Of a stretch of DNA of 64,000 nt, positions 58,480-64,000 are shown piece after piece (positions within the stretch are counted from its first letter, which is position 1; every line of letters starts with the position of its first letter). The DNA is from Massospora cicadina. Taxonomy: Eukaryota; Entomophthoromycota; Entomophthoromycetes; Entomophthorales; Entomophthoraceae. The stretch spans positions 1 to 64,000 of the forward strand of contig JAKSZP010005262.1 of assembly GCA_022478985.1 (NCBI GenBank), read 5' to 3'. Below the pieces are notes generated by a model that was given only the letters and a program-made list of their open reading frames with translations, ran no database searches and had not been told where the DNA came from. Position numbers and translations under genes: made by a program.

Positions 58480-58830
58480 AACCCCCTCCAGGGGCTTATG
58501 CCAGGGAAAACTTCTTGTGGGCAGGGGCCAACTTCATGGCAGCGATGGTCAGCTTTGGTTGGGACCCAGCAGCCTGGGGAAAATGCTGGTGGAAGGCATC
58601 AAGCAGATCTTGGGCATGCACACAGTCACGCGCTGGAACCCAACTGTTTTCTGCAGTGTCAAAGCCCTCCCAGGATCTCAGGTACTCAAGTCTTCTTTTA
58701 ACGCAGCGTGAGGCAACTATTTCTTCCACCTCCCACTCTGGAGCCCCATCCAAGAGATAGGCCTCAGGAGTCTCTGGTGGGGGGCCCTCAAACAACGTCA
58801 GTTTGCTCTCATGAAACACCGAGAAAATTT
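58480..58830 (-). pseudogene. element H chromodomain
   Basis: Open for 107 codons (58819-58496). After FHESKL and a Pro-rich linker it reads EWEVEEIVASRCVKRRLEYL, then RSWEGFDTAENSWVPARDC, a chromodomain with the V-E-x-I strand and the two Trp positions of the KWKG and NTWEP blocks. Such domains steer integration to marked chromatin. A frameshift near 58820 separates it from integrase; the short tail after it is not recognised. Confidence 0.88.
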
Positions 58831-59872
58831 GGAATGAGGGGGAGATCTAGCTGGTATGAAGAATGACCCACCTTTCTAACAACGCGGTAGGGGCCAATCC
58901 TCTTTGGTCCCAGCTTCTTACATGGCTGCTTGATTGGGATGTTACGAGCATCAAGCATCACGAGACCCCCTTCCTTGTAGGTGGGACCAACTCGGCGCTT
59001 CCCATCACCGTTCTCCTTATATACTTTCATTGCCGCCTCCAAGCTGTGGAAACCCCCTGGTTGACCTTCTTGATTGTCTTGCCAAAGTCCACCACCGCAT
59101 CAACTTTGACCCACAGCTGGGCTCCATGTTAAAGGCAGGGTTAAAGACATGGCTGGCTAAAAACAGGGAACAGCTGATCGAAGAGTGCAAGGTATTGTTG
59201 TAGCTAAACTGGTCCATGGGAAGGTGAGAAGCCCAATCTGCATGATCCGCGGGGGTGTAACACCGCAGGAACTATTCCAAGAATTGGTTCACTCTCTTGG
59301 TTTGCCCTTCTGATTGGGGGTGATAGGCAGTTGAACGGCAATGGCGAATCTGAAGAGCCTTACACAACTCTTCCCAAAAGATGGAGGTGAATTGGGGTCC
59401 CCAGTCACTTAAAATCTCTTGGGAACCCCATGGAGTGCAAATACATGGGTGACGAAAAGCCTAGCCATCTCCACTGCAGTTATCGTGGTTCTGCAAGGAA
59501 TGAAGTGGGCGAACTTTGTAAACCGGTCCACCACCACCATGATGGCATCATAACTATCAGAGACAGGTAGCTCCACAATGAAATCAACTGAGAGGGAAGT
59601 CCAGGGCCCATCAGCCTTTTGGACTGGTACCAAAAACCCTGCTAAATGTTGACTATTGGGTCTCATCTGGTTGCACACCAGGCACTCTTTACAATACCGC
59701 CCCACCTGAGCAGGCAAGCCCTTTAAATTGTAGGTGTGGCGTATCAATTCCAAGGTCTTTGCTTTCCCCAGATGACCAATGGTGATTCCATCATGATGGT
59801 CCCGGATGATTTCCAGGCGCAGTGGTCCAGCTGGTACCCAGAGGCGTCCCTGGAACCACACCATCTCATCCT
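58831..59872 (-). pseudogene. element H integrase
   Basis: An open piece at 59864-59409 holds the HHCC zinc domain (His in HDGITIGH, Cys in CKECLVC) and the first catalytic Asp in VDFIVELPVSDSYDAIMVV. A frameshift near 59410 is followed by SDWGPQF and, near 59330, AYHPQSEGQT. The middle near 59217-59100 reads YNNTLHSSISCSLFLASHVF. The GPY/F domain (59042-58830) reads KKLGPKRIGPYRVVRKVG. All parts are recognisable, so this integrase was functional recently, but at least three shifts break it. Confidence 0.9.
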
Positions 59873-60600
59873 TTACGTGATAGCCCCTGGATAATCCTCT
59901 TGATTTGAAGCGCTCTTTGCAAGTATCAGGGTATATACGCCTGACAGCGGCTGAGAGAGGATGACCTTTCTGAACATACCATATTCCTCCGTGTTATCAA
60001 GAGGTGCAAGCGCTGGCCCGTTAGCCAGGGGAGAGGGAAGTAGAGACATAATTTTGCTTGAAGGAATCATCACCTGGGTGTTGTGCACTTCTACCTCCTT
60101 GGGGTCAGGGGCTAATGCAGGGTTGCGGCTCAAAGCATCTGCCAAACCATTCTCCTTGCCCTTGGTGAACTCATACGTGAATGAAAATTGGGCAAGGGTC
60201 TCATGCCAACGGTCTGGCGTGAGGTTGGGACATTAGGGGCTCGATAGTACAGCAAGGCATGGTGATCTGTACGTATGCAGAATGGTTGGGAAGAGCCATG
60301 CAAGTGGTGATGCCAATACATCAGTGCCTCCACCACTGCTAGTAACTCCTTATCATAATCGGCGTAATTCAACTCATGCAGAGACATCTTTCTAGAAAAA
60401 ATATCCCACTGGATGCTCTATCCAATCTTCGCCTACTTGTAGCAAGGCAGCTGCTATGTCAAAGTTGGAGGCATCAGTTGACACAGTGAACTCCTTTGAA
60501 GGTTCAACATGGCAAAAATTATAGTCGTGGACAACAGGGTGAACTTCAATGCTTGGAAAGCATCCTCCAAGACTGGGGACCACTGAAGCACCTTAGCACC
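59873..60600 (-). pseudogene. element H RNase H and linker
   Basis: EFTVSTDASNFDIAAALLQ (60583-60392) supplies the first catalytic Asp; LNYADYDKELLAVVEALMYW and FCIRTDHHALLYYRAP (60387-60230) supply Glu and the second Asp. MADALSRNPALAPDPKEVEV (60145 down) is the usual RNase H end and linker to integrase. Shifts lie near 60390 and 60236. Confidence 0.9.
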
Positions 60601-61560
60601 GCTAGCCTTGTATAGAGAGAGCTGCCACCTTAGACAGATTGGGAGTTAACTTCTTGAGGAACGTGCACGTCCCCAAAAAGCTCCTTAATTCCTTAACTGA
60701 GGTGGGGTAGGCCACTCGCAAATCGCCTTCTCCTTGTCTGGAGTTATCAAGTGTCCTTGGTCAAACACGACATTGCCCAGAAACGTGACCTGGGACTTAA
60801 AGAACTCGCACTTTGATATCTTTAATGTAAGGCTGGCTGCCTTTAACCGCTCCACCACTTGCCGAAGGTGAACTTCATGGGACTCCTGATCAGGGGAAAA
60901 GACCAGGATATAATCATATATAGGCGACCGCGCATACCCCTAACAGGTCCCCCAACGCTGCATCTATGCAGCGTTGAAAGATAGCAGGGGCATTCTTAAG
61001 CCCAAAAGGCATGACCTGAAACTGGAAGATCCCTTTTCTGGTACAGAATGTGGTCAACCACTCTTGTCGCTTTTTAATCTGGATCTGATTGAACGCGTTG
61101 AGGCAATCCAGCTTGGAGAAGACCTTCGCCTTCTCACATAGCGTGCAATCTGGGAATCCAAAGGGATGGGATGGAGGTCTGGTACAGTAACGTTGTTAAG
61201 GTTACCATAGTCTACGCAGGGGCGTAAGGTACCATCAGACTTCTCCACGAAGAGTAGGGGGGAGCATACAGGGGAGGTACGCTGAAAAATTGCACCTTTG
61301 GCTAACTGTACCTTAACCCACACATCCAAGGCCTCTTCCTCCCGGACAGTTAATGGGTAAATAAGAGAAGATATGCGCACCAAATCCACTGTGAGCTTAA
61401 AGTCACAATCGAACTCAGAGTGCTCAGGGAGTGCGTTGTTGGATGCTGCATCAAAAGAGGATTCCAAAATCTCCAAACAGGAAGGTAAGGAAAATCCTGC
61501 GGAGGGGGGAATCTTCAGCAAAGGAGCAAGATAGGGAGTGGGAACATTGGGACAATGAGG
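60601..61560 (-). pseudogene. element H reverse transcriptase
   Basis: RT start is in the long open piece 61782-61054: SPVCSPLLFVEKSDGTLRPC, then VDYGNLNNVTVPDLHPIPL. A shift near 61150 is followed by broken palm phrases. The catalytic box (60922-60910) has one extra base and reads Y-I-D-Y, so the second Asp is Tyr. The thumb follows in another frame: ILVFSPDQESHEVHLRQVVE and LTLKISKCEFFKSQVTFLG. Confidence 0.88.
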
Positions 61561-61985
61561 TAATGGGACCTGGACGTTATCCTCTGACAAGGGAACAATC
61601 AACTGGTGACAATTAATCAAAGACAAGGATAGGGTGTTTTCTTTCAAATCAGTCCTGACGTCAAACTTTCTCCACCACTCCACACCCAAAAGAATTGGGA
61701 AAAGGAGGTGCTTGATAGCTTGGAAATGATCGGACATAAGATAGGTGCCCACTTGGTAGTCCATCATCCCTATGACGTTCAATGTAGAAATTCTTGAGAA
61801 GCTCCACCTCTAGCCATACCACCTGATGAGTAACTCAACTCAAGGTAGTCAGCCAGATCTTGGTTAATAAAATTATTGGTGGCACCGGTATCCACTAAAA
61901 TGGTTGTTCTGAACTTCCCAATAGAGGATGTAAGGGTAGCAGTCAAGAGGAAGTATCCAGAGTGGGATTTATTCAAAGCATAAAA
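61561..61985 (-). pseudogene. element H protease
   Basis: The piece 61976-61779 reads FRTTILVDTGATNNFINQDL, then ADYLEL, an intact Asp-Thr-Gly-Ala retropepsin start. The second half is in the next open piece, with MMDYQVGTYLMSDHFQAIKH and ILLGVEWWRKFDV, and one frame change near 61785. The active-site triad is unaltered. Confidence 0.88.
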
Positions 61986-62699
61986 CGCCCCTAGTTCACC
62001 TAAATTTTCTCATGGCTTGAGCAATTCATAAGGGTAGGTCTGGGAATCAAAAATGTGGGAGGGATATTTGGCCACTCTTACTACTGAGGCCACATACCCC
62101 TCCATGCTTTCTGCAGGTGCATAAACGTTTTCATATAGTAGGCGCAGCTCTTTTTCAACTTCCTGTGTGCTGCAAATCATGGAATAGGTCAAACAAGTAT
62201 TTTCTGGTGTGATTCCAAACACAGGAATGGGTTCCAGATCTGAACCATGAGAGGAAAAATTGGTTCAGAGGTATATATCTGGTTAACGTTATAAACGTGT
62301 TTTTAGATTTGAATGACCTTGTCCCTTGAAATGTGAAAGAATGGCAGATGATATCCACAGCCAACACCCCCAGGCCCATCTTTGCCAATTCATATGACAT
62401 CAGCTGAATGTGGGGGCGAAAGAAAACTTGTTTATTTAAATTGACATTGAGAAATTTGGCGGAATGTTGGGGAATCATGACCTTTGGACCTCAAAGTGTC
62501 CAATTCCACCAGGTACGAACATGAAGAGTGGATACTTTCCAGTTGGAGATGACCAAAATAGCGCTGAGTTGCTCCAACATTTGGGAAAAAGAGGAAACAG
62601 CTGTGTGGCTAATGACAACTAGAGCCCACAGCTGATAGCCACTGTTTCCACCTTAGAAAAGTTCCACACGGAAAAAGTTTGTGCACATAAGAAAATAGG
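61986..62699 (-). other. short gag-position region of element H, unrecognised
   Basis: Only about 710 bp lie between the primer site and the protease. Overlapping open pieces 62478-62155 (107 codons, MIPQHSAKFLNVNLNKQVFF) and 62222-62010 (70 codons) show no capsid motif and no CCHC knuckle. VEKELRLLYENVYAP and ESMEGYVASVVRVAKYP could be the end of a diverged gag. Either gag is truncated or this lineage has a very short, knuckle-less gag; B shows the same small space. Confidence 0.5.
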
Positions 62700-62710
62700 G
62701 TTGGTTGACT
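62700..62710 (-). promoter_or_regulatory. self-complementary primer-binding site of element H
   Basis: On the minus strand, two bases after the 5' LTR end, AGTCAACCAAC. The identical 11 bases occur on the + strand inside the 3' LTR (57984-57994), so the RNA made from the minus strand carries the exact complement GTTGGTTGACT. In the 5' LTR (63083-63093) two positions have changed (CC to TT). Confidence 0.7.
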
Positions 62711-62712
62711 AA

Positions 62713-63553
62713 TGTTAGGAGAGTGTCTATAACTCTCCAGTTCCCAGCGGGGCAGTTCTTAGTGCACAAGACCAACGCCAGGGAACTAGCCGTTAGAATA
62801 AAATTAATTATTGCCCAGCAGAGGGTGCTGGAGCAATAATAATTTAAGCACAGAAATGCTAGAATTAACCAGCCAAAATTGTCGCAGTGCACAAGGAGTG
62901 AAGGGGTAAATGACCCAGGTTGGAGGGTACCTGGGCGGACCAATGGTGCGCGAGGTGAGAATTGGATTGTGTTTAGGATGGCAAGCTTAATGGAGCGCGA
63001 GATCTCCTAAAAGAGTTTTGTGCACAGGATCGTTAAAATAAGCATAAAGTAAAATGGTATACGAGGAAAAATTTTATTGGGAAGTCAATTAACAAGGAAT
63101 GTTGGTCGGGGAAAATGCATTTAAGCACAAGCGTGGGAATTAGGGTTATGTTGCAGTGGGCCCAAGAACCAACTCACCAATAGGGCAACACTGCCATCCG
63201 TGTTGGTTGAATTGGCTTGAACTGACTTCACTAATTGATCAATTGAAGTTGAATCTGACCCAAGCGCATTATTTTGAAAATGGAACGGGATTCAAAACCC
63301 TGCTCCTCAATAAACCAAATCAAACCATCTGTGTTCATTTGGTAGAATGTTTGTTTTAACGCCTGGCTTGTCATCAGGGGCTGGGCGTTTGTCACACCAC
63401 TGATCCCAACCTGGGCATATTTTGCCCAGACCCAGCATTGGCCCGTGGTATTCCTTAGGTCAGGAAGGGCCTGCAACTTCACCCTCTGGGCCTCCTGGCG
63501 CCCAGCCTTGTCTTTGGGGTTGATCCCCACTATTATGTCATGTTCACATGAAA
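62713..63553 (-). repeat. element H 5' LTR
   Basis: TGTTAGG to CATGAAA in + orientation; the outer CA has become AA. About 20 visible differences from the 3' LTR. Confidence 0.95.
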
Positions 63554-63558
63554 GTATA
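63554..63558. repeat. target-site duplication of element H (GTATA), right
   Basis: Exact match to 57609-57613. Confidence 0.92.
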
Positions 63559-64000
63559 TAGATATACTTGTGAATCTAGTATGGGTGAGGGTGATTGTTG
63601 ACAATGGAGCGCCCTTTAGAATTGTCTAAACCAAGCTGGTGAAGAGGATTAAGATCTCGCCTGACTTGGAACACAAGAAAGAGTATGGGACAGCTGGGCC
63701 AGATACCACCATCTCATGTGGAGCGTATAGCACTCTGAACTTTGATTTAGATCCTTGGTGGTGTCTGCACCAGTGATAGTTTTGGCCAGTCAAAACTACA
63801 ACATTCTGATCAGGAAGGAATTTCTATGAAAGTACAGAGTTAAATGTAACTTTGAGGATAATACTTTGACCATATTGGTTCAGACGTTACCATTGGTTTT
63901 TCAGAAGGATGGGGAAGCTCCACTGAGTAGGAGAAATAACTTCATTAACATGATATACAATGATGGTATTGTCCTAATTTAATACCAACTAGCTGGCCAT
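63559..64000 (+). pseudogene. element G protease, continued after H
   Basis: VRVIVDNGAPFRIV holds the active site as Asp-Asn-Gly (63600-63608; Ser to Asn compared with F). Then LVKRIKISPDLEHKKEYGTA, GPDTTISCGAYSTLNF, VSAPVIVLASQNYNILIRKE and FEDNTLTILVQTLPLVF follow F closely. The window ends before RT. Confidence 0.82.

Larger units (their letters stand above)
57614..63553 (-). mobile_element. element H: youngest, full-length chromovirus
   Basis: 5940 bp with two 841-bp LTRs, perfect GTATA duplication, purine tract, and protease, RT, RNase H, integrase and chromodomain in order on the minus strand. The LTRs show about 20 visible differences, so insertion is recent compared with all other elements here. 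Coding sequence is still broken by at least six frameshifts. The internal part is only 4258 bp and leaves little room for gag. The 11-nt site next to the 5' LTR matches the element's own LTR. Confidence 0.95.
54737..64000 (+). mobile_element. element G: F-related Ty3/gypsy element, split by H, runs off the window
   Basis: 5' LTR, primer site and gag on the left of H; protease on its right. G coding sequence is continuous if H and one GTATA are removed: both sides align with the corresponding uninterrupted region of F (47540-47850). Only the first part of the element is in the window. Confidence 0.88.

Noticed and set aside
58449..59203. Several + strand ORFs of 64-103 codons
   Set aside because: Antisense shadows of the H chromodomain and integrase.
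62155..62478. Host gene inside element H
   Set aside because: Falls exactly between the H primer site and protease, so it belongs to the element's gag position even though no gag motif is seen.

Overview
This window looks like eukaryotic, probably fungal, transposon-rich heterochromatin. I found no convincing host gene, tRNA, rRNA, CRISPR array or bacterial-style operon. Almost everything readable is a broken Ty3/gypsy LTR retrotransposon or a LINE-like ORF1 relic. Much of the sequence is very AT-rich, and reading frames are interrupted by stops and frameshifts. Three pol copies end in a chromodomain, which marks fungal- or plant-type chromoviruses. A repeat-bloated basidiomycete such as a rust fungus would fit, but that is inference; nothing here fixes the species.

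Elements are labelled A to H. A (about 500-1770, +) is the 3' end of a chromovirus pol (integrase and chromodomain). It is preceded at 1-116 by an LTR end of the H family and followed by about 4.6 kb of AT-rich DNA with no recognisable gene. B (about 6390-21790, +) is an old chromovirus. Its 5' LTR was entered by N1 (6959-8876, -), a LINE-like copy that encodes only ORF1. Its RT gene was entered by C (10411-17494, -), a gypsy element with both LTRs and target-site duplication ACAAT; C carries a diverged solo LTR (14773-15517) between gag and protease. From 21.8 to 28.6 kb there is AT-rich DNA with a short protein-like tandem repeat near 25.3-25.9 kb.

The middle block is a second nest. A second ORF1-only copy, N2 (29113-39918, +), has 18-bp flanking duplications. 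It was split by E (29789-38882, -), a gypsy element with gag zinc knuckle, protease, RT, RNase H and integrase remains, and an extra degenerate reading frame on the opposite strand between integrase and its 3' LTR. Weak gag-like and protease-like pieces either side of N2 (28.6 kb; 40.7-41.7 kb) may be an older + strand element, D.

The right block holds two related long-LTR gypsy elements in head-to-tail contact: F (44651-54733, +) and G (54737 to beyond the window end, +). G is interrupted in its protease region by H (57614-63553, -). H is the youngest element: 841-bp LTRs with only about 20 visible differences, a perfect GTATA duplication, a polypurine tract, and a nearly complete protease-RT-RNase H-integrase-chromodomain order that nonetheless carries several frameshifts.

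Main points of interest: (1) H has an 11-nt primer-binding site that exactly matches its own LTR, as in self-priming Tf1/sushi chromoviruses. (2) N1 and N2 define a LINE-like family that ends straight after ORF1. (3) C, E, F and G, with dissimilar LTRs, share a primer-binding signature starting TGGTGCTCA. (4) Every RT active site I could read has lost the YxDD motif, so none of these copies looks autonomous.
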